IMG/VR virus record: IMGVR_UViG_3300042289_000426
Coordinates: 1 to 34,522 of that record
DNA: 34,522 nt
Strand: one strand, 5' to 3'
Source: a virus
Part shown: piece after piece, positions 1 through 9,772 of the stretch
Layout of the letters: every line of letters begins with the position of its first letter
Position numbering within the stretch: the first letter of the stretch is position 1
Program-made: the position numbers and the translations under genes
The notes under the pieces: model-generated
The model's database searches: none
What the model was told of the DNA's origin: nothing
The model's input: only the letters and a program-made list of their open reading frames with translations

Positions 1-1744
1 ACCTCTCATTGAGTACATCGTTAGGAGCTGCTTCAACACGTCCAGCATCATCTGTGTCGAATCCTACCTTACGCTTCTTGATAGCTGAATACTCAGAGAC
101 TGGAAGACCGCGTTCTATTCTCCACTTGCGCTCTTGCGCCGTGATAGGACGTGCAATAAAGTTACGAACAAACTCTCGTTGATTTCCAACTTCAACACCA
201 GCCGCTGCTGCGCGATCTAGTACCTCATCGAACATACCTTCTGTGTGCTCACGCAGTGCTGCAGCCGCATTGAATCCAGCGCGAGCAGATTCAGTTGCGT
301 TAGGATCCAACACCATGTCGTCAGCCATCATGTAGTAGCGATTGAATGCCTCATCAGCCTCTTTTGGATTCGGGGCATTACGAACAATGTTGTCAGCTGC
401 TTGTAGTCCAGCAGACGCTGCGGTGTTACGGAAGAGCTTAGACGAGATACGCGTGTTGTTATCAGCGTACAGTTTTGTAAAGGTAGCATAGTCTACTCCG
501 CCAGTACCCTTGTGGGCGTTGCGGATGAAGTCTGCGTATTCTCCGCCGAACTCCCCATTGAGAAGCTTCGACATGGTACGGAAGAATCCAGTAGATCGAT
601 AATCGTTGTATGTCTTACGGGCGGCCTCTGCCATTCCACGGAATCCAGCCTCATCCAGCACACGGCCACCACCAGGAGTTAGGTCAGCAATACGACGAGT
701 AACAGAGTTACCAGCAGTAGTAATCTTGCCAGCCTCGTCACGTCCGAGGAAAGGAACACGAACACCAATACCACCACGGACTTCTCCAGTAGTTCCAGAT
801 AGGATCTTATCGGCAACCCGTTGTGCTTCTACTGGGTCAAACCGTTCTCCAAGGGTGCGGGATAAGGCGTCACGGACGCCTCTCCCGCCTCCTAGGACCA
901 TACCCTCTCCTGCTGCCTGGGACAACCTGGTAACGAAGTCGTCTTGCGGAGCCGCTGGTGTTACTGTTCTTTCAAAGGTTGGTAGCTCAGGTAGATCCTG
1001 GCGGGCACGGAAGGTAGGCAGGGATGGCTGGACTTCTGGTGCCTGGGTAGCGAAGGTAGGCTCGTCTCCGAAGCGGACGATAGGCTTCTCTCCAGCACGT
1101 ATTCTCTCGGCACGGCTAAGAGCGCTCGTAGATGCCTTTTCTAGGGCCGTAGCAGCCTCTACGGGGGCCGTAGGCAGTACTTCTGGGGTAGGGGCAGCAG
1201 GCAGGACTTTACGGGCTTCACGGGCCACCTGTGCCTCGGCGACGGCACCTGCGCCAGCACCACGAAGGTACCCACCGCGTCCAAATGTTAGGTAGGTAAG
1301 TGGGTCTGTAGCAACGTCAATACCAAAGCCAAGGGCAGATCTTACTCCACGCTGAATCAAGCTAGCATCTTCTGGTGTTTCACCTAGAAGTTGCCCACCA
1401 GTGTAGCGCTCGCGTCCAGTGAGTGCGGCAGCGGCACGCTGCAGCGCACCCTGTTCTTCTCCAGCCTGGGTACGACCAGTCAACCCTGTAAGGAATCCTA
1501 GGGCTGCTGACTGGGGACGTGTTAGATAATCAAGTGACGACTCGAGGAATCCGCGGGTACCGCGTCCACCGCCCTCGATACCAAGAGCCTCGGCCTGGGC
1601 TTGCTGAGCGGCCAATGACTGGTTAGTGCGGTAAAGACGTGCGCCTTCCACACCTAGTAGGGCTTCTAGGGATGGTCCTCGTGAACCCACTTCGTAAGGG
1701 CTAGCCTGCTCATAGGGGCTTCTTCTAGTGTACGGTGATGCCAT
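1..1744 (-). CDS. Large virion protein, N-terminal part (runs off the left edge)
   Basis: A leftward reading frame opens with ATG at 1744-1742 and stays open to the window edge, giving about 581 residues of a longer protein. Its start lies 17 nt after the stop of the upstream gene. The N-terminus is rich in Ser, Pro, Tyr and Arg. Residues about 138-154 contain a GID-VATDPLTYLTFG segment; from memory, DVxxDPLTY-type stretches recur in large internal virion proteins of short-tailed phages. The rest is Ala, Arg and Glu rich and looks helical. Position downstream of capsid and tail genes in the late operon supports a structural, possibly ejected, internal protein. An enzymatic domain could lie in the missing C-terminal part. 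Confidence is high for the gene and low for the role. Confidence 0.85.
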   Translation of the reverse strand, partial: MASPYTRRSPYEQASPYEVGSRGPSLEALLGVEGARLYRTNQSLAAQQAQAEALGIEGGGRGTRGFLESSLDYLTRPQSAALGFLTGLTGRTQAGEEQGALQRAAAALTGRERYTGGQLLGETPEDASLIQRGVRSALGFGIDVATDPLTYLTFGRGGYLRGAGAGAVAEAQVAREARKVLPAAPTPEVLPTAPVEAATALEKASTSALSRAERIRAGEKPIVRFGDEPTFATQAPEVQPSLPTFRARQDLPELPTFERTVTPAAPQDDFVTRLSQAAGEGMVLGGGRGVRDALSRTLGERFDPVEAQRVADKILSGTTGEVRGGIGVRVPFLGRDEAGKITTAGNSVTRRIADLTPGGGRVLDEAGFRGMAEAARKTYNDYRSTGFFRTMSKLLNGEFGGEYADFIRNAHKGTGGVDYATFTKLYADNNTRISSKLFRNTAASAGLQAADNIVRNAPNPKEADEAFNRYYMMADDMVLDPNATESARAGFNAAAALREHTEGMFDEVLDRAAAAGVEVGNQREFVRNFIARPITAQERKWRIERGLPVSEYSAIKKRKVGFDTDDAGRVEAAPNDVLNER

Positions 1745-1761
1745 GATCTACCTCCACTATC

Positions 1762-4029
1762 CTACTTGCTCGGGGTCTTGAATAGTTCCCTGTACATCGC
1801 GCCAGCACTTGTGGGTACACCGCGTGACTGAAGAATCTTTTTCGCATCTGTCGTAAGACCTTCGTAGAATGCCTGCCAGGTAGCAAGGGCTGTGACTGGG
1901 TTGCGTGCGCTTTCGGAACTTAGTTGCGCATCAACCTTGTCGAGTACATCGTTCACTGAGCCAACGGTTGCGGGAAGCTCGGATAGTTCAAGCTTGACGG
2001 CTTTGCCTAGGTCACCCTGAAGTCTCTTACCGTACCATGATGGGGTCTTGTAGTTGGACTTACCAGCAGCGGAACCCTTCCAGCGTGCGTATTGTTCTGC
2101 GGACATTCCTGCCACCATTTGAGCTAGGCTCATCTTGGCTTCAGCTTCATACTGCGCGGCAGCAGCCTTACGGTCTGCCTTAGACTTGGCATCAGCGATT
2201 GCGCGATCTTCTTTGGTCAGTTCGCGTTCGTACTTCAAAGATGCTGCAGCTAGTGCTGCTTCTCTGGCTAGTTCCTGTTGGCGAATACGCTCCTCGGATG
2301 CGCGCTCAGCAGCAGCCTGACGTGAGGTTGAGATTGCTGATAAGCGATCGCGACCCAGGGCTGCCTGTAAGTCTGCTTGTGAGATTCTGCCTTGAGCAAG
2401 CGCAGTACCTAGATCGATAGTAGCACCCATCTGCTCTGCAGCAATGCCTGCCTGTCCAGCCTCTCCGAGTGACCGTGTTAGGGCTGCGCCTGTTATGCCA
2501 GCACCACCGAGGGCTGTGTCTGAAATACCAGCCATTGAAGCATCAAGTCCTGTTAGACCTGTAGGTACTCCGCCCATCTCTAGTCCACCAGCTGCCGCTT
2601 CAAAAGCGGACCGCTGCTGGCTGGCTAAACTATTGTACAGAGAGTTAGCCTGGTCCTGATAACCCTTTACTGTTGCAAGTGCGGATGAGTAGTTGTTCGC
2701 AATCTGTGACATGCCAGCGTTGTAGTCTGCTTCGATAGCTGCTAGTTCTTGCGTAAGGATAGGATCTTGTGCAGCCACACCAGCCTGTACATTTGCCATA
2801 CCGCCATAAAGGTCGATGATCGCCTGCAGTGCAGCATCTGCGCTAGACTCAACTTGCGCCGATCCGATGGCAGCATCGTTCTCTGCTTCGGTAAGCATGG
2901 AGTCGATGACGCCTTGAACACCCTGTAGGTATTCTTCTTCAGGTGACATTCCGCCACCTACTGATGGCACTTCTCCAGGGAATACATCTCCTGGAGAGAC
3001 GGTTTGTTCGACTGGGATTTCTTCAACAGGTGGAGCAGCAGCAACTTGCTGTCCGCCACCAACGAGATCAGCTGCGGCTGGAAGTGCTGAAGCGGCTCCA
3101 ACGCCGCGGATTATCTGACCCAGACGGTTCACGCCACGTATTCCCTTGAGAGCAATACCACTACCGACAACCTGTGCTAGATCGGCAGCATCTTGCATCC
3201 ACTCTGGGGATTCTTCTGGAAGTGCTGCAGAACCAATGGCTCCAGCAGTGGCTAAACCACTACCAATAACGAAGGGCTTCTTTTTCAGTCCAGCAAGACT
3301 TGTGCCAAAACGTGGGAAGCGCGGAGCCTTTACTGACGTATCAATAACCTCTTCGGCTGCTCCTGCAAGTCCTGGCGTTCCAGGAGCGGCGACGTCTGCT
3401 AGACGTGCCGCCTCGTCGGTTGCTTTATCGGCAGCACGGGCTAATGCAAACTCATCGCCTACGAGTTCATCCGCGTATTGGCTTGGTCCACCGATAGGCG
3501 TGGCGACTGTTCCTTCGGGAACCTGTACCTTTGCTGGTGGCAGCGGAGTTTCCTCTTCAGCCTTCTTCTTTGAGGAGGTCTTTTTCGCAGAAGCCTTTGG
3601 CTTTACCTGAGACTTCTTTTGTAAGGCCTTAGCCTTTTCCTTTTCCTTCCTCTTTCTTTCCGTCTCTTTTTTCTTCTCCTTAGCAGCCTTAGCGTCTGCT
3701 TCTTGTTTTTTACGCAAAGCTTTTTGTTCTTCGGACTGACGCTTGAACTCGGCTCTTTCAGCCTTTTGTCTAGCAGCAAACGCTTTATCCGCCTCGGCGC
3801 TAGGCTTTGGGGAAGGGGTAATCGGGCGCTGTACCCTTGGTCTACGGTTAGGCGTGGTAGTGCCTGTTGTTGTAGTTACGGGCTTTTGAGAAGGCGCGGT
3901 TGCCTTAGGCGTAGTTGTCTTGGGAGTGGTTGTCTTTGGCTTGGTCTTAGGCTTTGGTGACTCGACAATACCCTTGATCAACCCACCGACTTCTTGACCA
4001 AGCTTTTTACCAGGATTGACTCTTGCCAT
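1762..4029 (-). CDS. Virion-associated protein with Lys/Pro-rich N-terminus and helical C-terminus
   Basis: This 755-residue frame starts at ATG 4029-4027, sharing one base with the upstream stop (TAATG), so the two are probably translationally coupled. Residues about 20-170 are low-complexity Lys, Pro, Thr, Ala and Glu, including a highly charged coiled-coil-like stretch near 85-150. Residues about 250-335 are Ala/Gly rich and hydrophobic in part. Residues about 365-660 are Ala, Gln and Glu rich and predicted helical. No catalytic motif is seen. The composition and position fit an internal head or ejection protein, but I do not recognise a family. The N-terminal style matches the next gene upstream, suggesting related jobs. 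Confidence 0.85.
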   Translation of the reverse strand: MARVNPGKKLGQEVGGLIKGIVESPKPKTKPKTTTPKTTTPKATAPSQKPVTTTTGTTTPNRRPRVQRPITPSPKPSAEADKAFAARQKAERAEFKRQSEEQKALRKKQEADAKAAKEKKKETERKRKEKEKAKALQKKSQVKPKASAKKTSSKKKAEEETPLPPAKVQVPEGTVATPIGGPSQYADELVGDEFALARAADKATDEAARLADVAAPGTPGLAGAAEEVIDTSVKAPRFPRFGTSLAGLKKKPFVIGSGLATAGAIGSAALPEESPEWMQDAADLAQVVGSGIALKGIRGVNRLGQIIRGVGAASALPAAADLVGGGQQVAAAPPVEEIPVEQTVSPGDVFPGEVPSVGGGMSPEEEYLQGVQGVIDSMLTEAENDAAIGSAQVESSADAALQAIIDLYGGMANVQAGVAAQDPILTQELAAIEADYNAGMSQIANNYSSALATVKGYQDQANSLYNSLASQQRSAFEAAAGGLEMGGVPTGLTGLDASMAGISDTALGGAGITGAALTRSLGEAGQAGIAAEQMGATIDLGTALAQGRISQADLQAALGRDRLSAISTSRQAAAERASEERIRQQELAREAALAAASLKYERELTKEDRAIADAKSKADRKAAAAQYEAEAKMSLAQMVAGMSAEQYARWKGSAAGKSNYKTPSWYGKRLQGDLGKAVKLELSELPATVGSVNDVLDKVDAQLSSESARNPVTALATWQAFYEGLTTDAKKILQSRGVPTSAGAMYRELFKTPSK

Positions 4030-5432
4030 TATCCCATGCTCCTTATCTTTGCTGCTGCTTCTGATCTGCGCTGGGCTAGATCTAGTACTTCTTGTGCGGC
4101 CTGATCATAACCAGCGGCCACCTCACTACCATAAGTACGGGCTAGGGCGTTTTCTCTAGCTATCCGCTCTTGAGCTGCCTGTGCTAGACCAGTCTGGTAA
4201 TCCCTACGAACACCAGTAGTTCCTTGTCCAAGGATGGCGGCTGAACGCCCACCCATGATGTCAGCGGCTGTACCCTTTACACCCATGAGTCCTTGCGAGA
4301 ACAACTCTCTTAGTGCCGCATCTCTGGATCTAAAGTCCGCAGCAATGTTTGCCCTATCTGCTGAATAGCCAGCCGCAGCCTTGGCGACACCGCCTGGCGT
4401 ACCTGGAGATGCTGGTAAACGTCCCATGTCTTCTCCTGTTCCAAACTCTAGCTCCGAGCCAGTATCGATTTCGTCCACGCCGTATCCTTCTTCGCCGCCA
4501 CCTACGTCAATACCCATACCGCCATCCATGTCAGGCGCTTCAAGGACGGGAATCTCTGGCTCAACTCCTGGAGGTGGTGTTGTTCCACCACCGCCGCCAG
4601 TGCCTGGGCCAGTTCCTGCTCCGCCACCAGCACCTGGTGTTCCGCCGCCAGTCTTGGGAACATTGGTTCCCATCAGGGCTGCGGCCAGTTGTGTTTGCTC
4701 CCATGAACGTTGAGCAGCGTCAAAGATGTTTGGTGTTGCTGGTGTTGCTGATGCTGGTGTCATGAGTGATTGCGCTAGACCGTAGCCGAATGGCAATGCG
4801 TTTGCGGCAAGTGCTATCCTACTTGTGGTTAGATCTGATGCGGCTCTACCCGCAACTTGTCCTGGTGTGAGCTTGACCTTGCCAGGCTTGACAACGGGCT
4901 TGTAGATTCCCTGACCATACTTGTCTACCTTGGTGCTTACTTTCTGCGCACCAGAGGAAACTATGTCTCCAACCCTAGATGCGCCAGGAACCCTGCTTAT
5001 GACTGGGGCAACCTTGTTTACCACAGGTGTGGCTTTTGCGGCACCCTTCAAGACGCGTGCAGCTGTTGCTGCTGGCTTACCGATGATTGGGATGTAACCA
5101 AGTGCGGCCATTCCAAAGTTGAATGCAGCCTCGCCCTTGTTTCCAGCCTGCAGCGATTCCATGCCGCGTTCAATGTCGGCTACACCAGTAAGTTCCTTAC
5201 CTATGTTCTTTAGGTTCTGGCCTGCTGCTGCAAAGTTGGCTGGCTGACCACCTGGAAGGAAAGACTTTAGGGTTCCACCAAAGCTCTGGTTCTTGTTCGG
5301 CTTGGGGGCCGTCTTCTTCAGGACAGGCTTCTTTACGGGAGCAGGCTTGGGCCGCGGCGTCGTCTTAGGACGAGCCTGCGGCTTTGGGGTAGGCTTAGCC
5401 GTAGGCTTGCCCTGATTCTGGTTAGTTGCCAC
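4029..5432 (-). CDS. Virion-associated protein with Lys/Pro-rich N-terminus and Gly-rich centre
   Basis: This 467-residue frame starts at GTG 5432-5430, with a GAGG ribosome site six bases upstream. Residues 1-50 are almost entirely Lys, Pro, Thr, Arg and Gln. Residues about 90-135 and 200-230 are Ala/Gly-rich hydrophobic helices. Residues about 265-350 are a Gly, Pro, Asp and Glu-rich linker, and the last about 115 residues are a helical, charged segment. It lies between the tail gene and a second Lys/Pro-tailed protein and shares a TAATG junction with it. The basic N-terminus could bind packaged DNA. No enzyme motif is visible and the function is not recognised; an internal or ejected virion protein is the best inference. 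Confidence 0.85.
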   Translation of the reverse strand: MATNQNQGKPTAKPTPKPQARPKTTPRPKPAPVKKPVLKKTAPKPNKNQSFGGTLKSFLPGGQPANFAAAGQNLKNIGKELTGVADIERGMESLQAGNKGEAAFNFGMAALGYIPIIGKPAATAARVLKGAAKATPVVNKVAPVISRVPGASRVGDIVSSGAQKVSTKVDKYGQGIYKPVVKPGKVKLTPGQVAGRAASDLTTSRIALAANALPFGYGLAQSLMTPASATPATPNIFDAAQRSWEQTQLAAALMGTNVPKTGGGTPGAGGGAGTGPGTGGGGGTTPPPGVEPEIPVLEAPDMDGGMGIDVGGGEEGYGVDEIDTGSELEFGTGEDMGRLPASPGTPGGVAKAAAGYSADRANIAADFRSRDAALRELFSQGLMGVKGTAADIMGGRSAAILGQGTTGVRRDYQTGLAQAAQERIARENALARTYGSEVAAGYDQAAQEVLDLAQRRSEAAAKIRSMG

Positions 5433-5481
5433 CTGATGCCTCGCTCATTCTGTCTCCTGTCATTTGTCCATGGTGGGGCGT

Positions 5482-7032
5482 TTAGAGCCCTGTAAGTTCG
5501 ATTATGCGTGTACCCGTTGGCCAGCCAGAACCAGTTCCTAGGGACGATGTGCTTGTTCCAAAACGTAGTGCCCCAGCGCTTACTTCCACGGGAGTAGTTA
5601 CCGCTACCTGCGGGACACCAGCGGTGTTGTCAGACGGGTAGTACAGGGTGGGATCATACCACACAATCGTTGAAGCAACGTAGTTGAATGCTGCCACGAA
5701 TGGGAAAATGTATGGATCCGCCGTGCCGACAAGGGCTCCGTCGGCCTGACCAGCAACGATAACCAAACCTGACGCGGTGTGAGAGTGGGCTTGACAAGAT
5801 GGTAGATTGGTCAAAGTTCCATTTGCAACTCTGCTGGCTATGTTCATGTCATAGTTGTAGACAATGCCTGTAGCGGACTCGAGGTACCTTAGATGGTATG
5901 TAGATGTACCAACATTCTCGTAAATGTAAGTAACATCGCCATTTGGGTTTACTTCCGCCGCAGCTGTAGTGGCTGACCAAGATGCTACTGCGGAACCGCT
6001 CGTTAGAACAAAGTTGGTTGTATCTCCCGCGGCTTTCATGTACGTACTGATCGTTGTGGAACTGTAGACTTGAGCTATGAGGTAACCAAAGCCAGCAAAA
6101 AGACGCACACCTGGTGAGGCGGTTGGGAAAGCGACGCCAAGGTTACTACCAGTAGAGGACGGCGTAGTATCACCTGGGGCAAACTTGTGGAATGTTAGCA
6201 CCGATCCACTGAAACTACACGACCATGCCCAGCCCGAGTAATCGTCGTAAACCCAACCCCGATCTGTAAGGGCGCCTCCAACGGTTCCACCAACGCTGTA
6301 AGTCGACCACGAACTGGCAGCCTGGTCACGGTAGTAAATGCTGGGGATTCCTGTGCCGCTGGTAACAAGTTGAAGCAGATAACCAGATGGATTGACGAAC
6401 ATGCTAGACTCGGTACTTCCTAGAGCACTCTGCGGGAAGAGCGAAGCATTCACGGATGTCGGGCGGGTAAACGAGTTTATGGCTGTGGTAGAGTTCGTAT
6501 TTTGCCCAATAATGGTATCTGTACCAATACCATAGTAGCCAAACATGTCGAATGCATAGTTACGCCCAGTAAAGGTTCTAGCTGGTTGCTTACCAGTATC
6601 TCTGTTGGCATGAATGGGGAAGGATAGATTATCGGTCCGTAAAGGGAAGTTTGGGCTAATGGCAGCCGCAGCTGGTAGAGGCACTGGAGTAATGTCTCCT
6701 ACGCGATCAGTCACACCAACTACGTAGTACTCGTCATCAATCTCATTTATGATTACTTCATCGCCAATGTCCAACGCCGTGCCCGTGCTATTGGTGAACT
6801 CGTAGTTCACACCATCTGAGGTGGCGGTGCCGCTTCTATCCGAAGGATCATAGGCTGTTACATCACCAAGAAAGCCAGACCTACCGCCAACGCTTATGTC
6901 GGGATTGTTGGTGATCTCCTGGATTGTCGATTCCTGGGTCTCCTGCTTGGCGTCCTCGATCTGCTTACGAATAGCCTTAGGGCTATCGTAGCGAGCTGGG
7001 CCGAATGAGATCTTTACTTGGTCGTTACGCAT
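5482..7032 (-). CDS. Tail-associated protein, probable beta-rich tip or fibre component
   Basis: The frame is open from GTG 7065, but I favour ATG 7032. That start overlaps the upstream stop by eight bases (ATGCGTAA), a junction used repeatedly in this genome, and no ribosome site precedes the GTG. This gives 516 residues. The first about 40 residues after the start are charged and helical (a KQIEDAKQETQ segment), followed by a small beta-rich domain with a GDEVIINEIDDEYYVVGV strand pattern. The remaining about 370 residues are Ser, Thr, Gly and aromatic-rich beta strands, as in propeller or fibre-like tail proteins. It follows the nozzle-type gene, consistent with a distal tail or fibre protein. 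No receptor-binding motif can be identified. Confidence 0.8.
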   Translation of the reverse strand: MRNDQVKISFGPARYDSPKAIRKQIEDAKQETQESTIQEITNNPDISVGGRSGFLGDVTAYDPSDRSGTATSDGVNYEFTNSTGTALDIGDEVIINEIDDEYYVVGVTDRVGDITPVPLPAAAAISPNFPLRTDNLSFPIHANRDTGKQPARTFTGRNYAFDMFGYYGIGTDTIIGQNTNSTTAINSFTRPTSVNASLFPQSALGSTESSMFVNPSGYLLQLVTSGTGIPSIYYRDQAASSWSTYSVGGTVGGALTDRGWVYDDYSGWAWSCSFSGSVLTFHKFAPGDTTPSSTGSNLGVAFPTASPGVRLFAGFGYLIAQVYSSTTISTYMKAAGDTTNFVLTSGSAVASWSATTAAAEVNPNGDVTYIYENVGTSTYHLRYLESATGIVYNYDMNIASRVANGTLTNLPSCQAHSHTASGLVIVAGQADGALVGTADPYIFPFVAAFNYVASTIVWYDPTLYYPSDNTAGVPQVAVTTPVEVSAGALRFGTSTSSLGTGSGWPTGTRIIELTGL

Positions 7033-8998
7033 CGCTACCATCCGCAGGTCGGCTGAACTTACCACCAGTCAACCAGTAAGTCGCCGATTCCAGTTGCAGG
7101 TCTCCACGGAACGTGATCTCGGCAGAGGTCTCGACGGTGGAGCCGATGCCTGCTGGCAGGACGAACTCGTCACGGTCAACCAGTGTACGGTTGAGAGTCT
7201 TTGAGTATGAGAATGTTGATGGATCTAGGGCTGGTCCAGCTTTGACCACGACGGTACGAACCTGTGCTGTATTGGCACGACCGCGAGTACGCATGCCGTA
7301 GCGGAACCAGTTCACCTTCTGGTGCTGGTTTGTATCTGCCAGTGTCCTAGTCGCCACCGTCGCTTCTACCGCGACGTTGTCGAAAGTTAGGCGTTCTGTA
7401 TCTGACGCAGTGTTGCGGCCTACACAGAAGCGATAGACACGATCGTTCATTACAAAGTACATGCTTGCTGCAACTTGGTGGAAACTCTTAGGTGCTCCCG
7501 TGTAAGATGGGAATACCAGCTCTGTCCAGGCTGCTACTGCGTCCTGTCCAGATGTGCCACCCATCATGTTGAGTACTAGATAGCGCCCATCGCGCTTCAT
7601 GAATAGGTAGCGACCAATAGTGGCTACTTCATCTGTTGCCGTTGTTACATCTGGGTTGACTGGACCTACGTGATCTAGTCGGTCGATTGATACTCCATCT
7701 GTGTACCATACTCCGCCCATGCCATCCAGGAATACAACTACGCCAGACTCTGACCAGACGCATGACGCTGTGCGCATGCCACTAGCAGTTAGATCGCGTG
7801 TTGGGCCAATGCCACCACGAAGAACGTTGATGTTGATAGATACTGATCCTTGCTGGAGTGACAGGTAATCCAGGGTTCCCTTGAATGTGCGGAGTCCGTC
7901 AGATTCGATAGCTGGTGAGCTGATGGTGATGAGGTAGTCGTCGAGCACGTGCATGCCAATGATCTGTGATTCACCAGAACCAGCAAACAGGATAGACTGT
8001 TCGTGGAATGAATCTGGATTGTTTTCAGAGTAGAAGAAGCTGTACGGTGATCGCTGGATGTTGTTGGTGGTTTCCCATGATAGAGTCGTATCGCGTCGTG
8101 TATTGATGTCGCCGAGGATAAGACGGTTACGCCACATAGTTGCTACGTTTGCACGAGGCATGATGTTACGACGCTCTAGTGGGTAGCTTCCTAGAAGAAT
8201 ACCGATACGTACCGTGCTTGTTCCAGTGAGTGTGCGGACGAACACGGTCTGACCAGCTGTGAGTTTCACGGTGTGCGTGTAAGAGTCCAGCGGAGCGATT
8301 GTTGTAATCGTGGCACCGCCAGTAGTGATCTTGATTTCTACTGCGTTAGATCCATCGTTTGCTACCGTGAAGAAGTTTGCTGTGTCGGTGAATGTGGAGA
8401 TTGACTGCCAAGATGTGGTGGCTGTGAATGTAGTTGCGGTAGAGGTAGCCTTCACTTCGCCTGGAAGAGGATCAATCAGGTTAGGCTGGTCTACTGGATA
8501 GAAGCGGTCCCATGTCTTGGTTGCGATGCTGCTTGTCAAGTCATTCTCATAGATAGCTACTGCAGGTGCAGTGCCAGAAACAGAATGTAAGAGCAGTGCG
8601 TTTACTTCGCCAAGCCCAGCAACTGGTAGCAATACTTCGGTAAGGAAACGGTAGTCGGTGTTGGCGGTAATGGATGTAAGCTCGGTCCAAGAGACAGCAT
8701 TGGCTGTAGTGTAGTTTGCTGTATCTGACGGAGCGATAGCCCACCAAAGCTTACCATTGTTTGCGATGGCTACAAGATACGAGTTAGATGATCCAGTGAA
8801 ACCACCGATCGCCTTTGCCCCACCAGTTATTGCAGTGGAACCACCGATAGACTGCGCTGCCCACTGCGTGCGCATCGTCAGGTCGGTATCCATGACAAAG
8901 CCCTTGAGCTTCGCCCATTGGCGCTCGCTGAAGTTGTCTGCAGCTAGCTGTTCGTTTATGCCACCAGTGAAGTCGTTGATGTCAACTCTTTGCATCAT
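7025..8998 (-). CDS. Tail hub or nozzle-type structural protein
   Basis: This 657-residue protein starts at tandem ATG codons (8998 and 8995) behind an AGGAG site and overlaps the upstream stop. It opens with a MQRVDINDFTGGINEQ segment. The FxGGIN pattern near the N-terminus is typical, in my knowledge, of long tail hub or nozzle proteins that sit below the adaptor in short-tailed phages. The body is Thr, Val and Gly-rich beta structure with repeated WYTDG-like turns, compatible with a beta-propeller. It is directly downstream of the adaptor gene, which matches the gp11-gp12 order of T7-like tails, although sequence similarity to T7 is not claimed. The role is inferred from position and composition. 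Confidence 0.8.
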   Translation of the reverse strand: MMQRVDINDFTGGINEQLAADNFSERQWAKLKGFVMDTDLTMRTQWAAQSIGGSTAITGGAKAIGGFTGSSNSYLVAIANNGKLWWAIAPSDTANYTTANAVSWTELTSITANTDYRFLTEVLLPVAGLGEVNALLLHSVSGTAPAVAIYENDLTSSIATKTWDRFYPVDQPNLIDPLPGEVKATSTATTFTATTSWQSISTFTDTANFFTVANDGSNAVEIKITTGGATITTIAPLDSYTHTVKLTAGQTVFVRTLTGTSTVRIGILLGSYPLERRNIMPRANVATMWRNRLILGDINTRRDTTLSWETTNNIQRSPYSFFYSENNPDSFHEQSILFAGSGESQIIGMHVLDDYLITISSPAIESDGLRTFKGTLDYLSLQQGSVSININVLRGGIGPTRDLTASGMRTASCVWSESGVVVFLDGMGGVWYTDGVSIDRLDHVGPVNPDVTTATDEVATIGRYLFMKRDGRYLVLNMMGGTSGQDAVAAWTELVFPSYTGAPKSFHQVAASMYFVMNDRVYRFCVGRNTASDTERLTFDNVAVEATVATRTLADTNQHQKVNWFRYGMRTRGRANTAQVRTVVVKAGPALDPSTFSYSKTLNRTLVDRDEFVLPAGIGSTVETSAEITFRGDLQLESATYWLTGGKFSRPADGSDA

Positions 8999-9663
8999 GA
9001 ACTCCTGTATCTAAGATTCACTCTTCCTACGGTACGTCCGTCAACGCGGAGAATCTCTCCACCGATCTGGATAGGACCAAGATCGTCGTCCAAGATTAGC
9101 TGTGTATTCATGTCTTCAAGAATCGTAGCGTACTCTTGTAGGTAGTAGTCAGCGCGATTGCTATCGTCAGCTTGACTCTTGAGAACCTTCACTGCTGTAC
9201 GGTATGCCAGGATTCCTTCGAAGGATGACGGAATCTCCGAGGCTGTTCCTGAAGACTGGAGTACTGGAGCATTCTTTAGGAAGTTGACCTTGTAGGTCAT
9301 ACTTTCTCCGAATGCCTTGGAGATCACAATGTTACCAGAGCTGTCGCAGTCATAGAAGTACTGATCGTCACCCATGACGGTCTGAACTAGTGCGCGTCGA
9401 GATGGCAACTGAATGAGTACGCTGTTAGGATAGGTCAGCGCTACCTCCTTGATACGGCCTGAGCTGTTGGTCAAGGTAATGGTCGTGCCTGTACTGGACA
9501 GGGTACCAGAAGCAATGTCGGTCAGCCAGGGCCAGTCGTTGGCTCGGTTGATCTCCGAGTACGACTCATTGAGCCAGCGGTCCAATAGGGCATCTGGGAG
9601 TAAGTCTGTGCTGTAAACGCCAGTTAGATCTCTGACGTAGGTTCTTAGTTCTGCAAGGGTCAT
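8995..9663 (-). CDS. Head-to-tail adaptor (tail tubular A/gp4-like)
   Basis: This 222-residue protein starts at ATG 9663-9661 behind AGGAAGGTGG. It opens with MTLAELRTYVRDLTGVYSTD, followed by a DALLDRWLNESYSEINRANDW helix. This N-terminal pattern, short helices with LxxWLNxAYxEI and a Trp, is typical of the adaptor ring proteins that sit under the portal in podoviruses. Residues about 55-145 are beta strands and residues about 150-190 are a helical C-terminal arm (RTAVKVLKSQADDSNRADYY). Gene order portal, scaffold, capsid, adaptor, nozzle supports the call. The length is in the usual range for such adaptors. It shares the sequence ATGA with the following nozzle-type gene. Confidence 0.8.
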   Translation of the reverse strand: MTLAELRTYVRDLTGVYSTDLLPDALLDRWLNESYSEINRANDWPWLTDIASGTLSSTGTTITLTNSSGRIKEVALTYPNSVLIQLPSRRALVQTVMGDDQYFYDCDSSGNIVISKAFGESMTYKVNFLKNAPVLQSSGTASEIPSSFEGILAYRTAVKVLKSQADDSNRADYYLQEYATILEDMNTQLILDDDLGPIQIGGEILRVDGRTVGRVNLRYRSS

Positions 9664-9707
9664 TTATCCACCTTCCTATCATTGAAACGGCCTGGGGCGG
9701 GGTGTCC

Positions 9708-9750
9708 AGAAAAGGCGAGGACCCGCCTTCCCCGAAGGGAAGAGCGGGCC
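9708..9750 (-). terminator. Rho-independent terminator after the capsid gene
   Basis: On the minus strand, just past the capsid stop codon, a stem of CTTCCC and GGGAAG closes a TTCG tetraloop. It is extended by GCGGG/CCCGC across a one-base bulge (9722-9748 on the plus strand). It is followed by CCTCGCCTTTTCT, giving a short U-run. This could limit read-through so that the abundant capsid message is separated from the adaptor and tail genes. Confidence 0.75.
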
Positions 9751-9772
9751 TCAACCTGGCTAACCGTGTAGA

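Noticed and set aside
606-1295. Rightward 229-codon frame opposite the large virion gene
   Set aside because: Antisense shadow of a continuous leftward gene: no ribosome site and low-complexity Pro/Arg/Ser content.
4560-4660. Repeat array in the gene at 4029-5432
   Set aside because: The repeated CCACCG/CCTGG words simply encode a Gly/Pro-rich linker; no regular repeat-spacer structure as in CRISPR is present.
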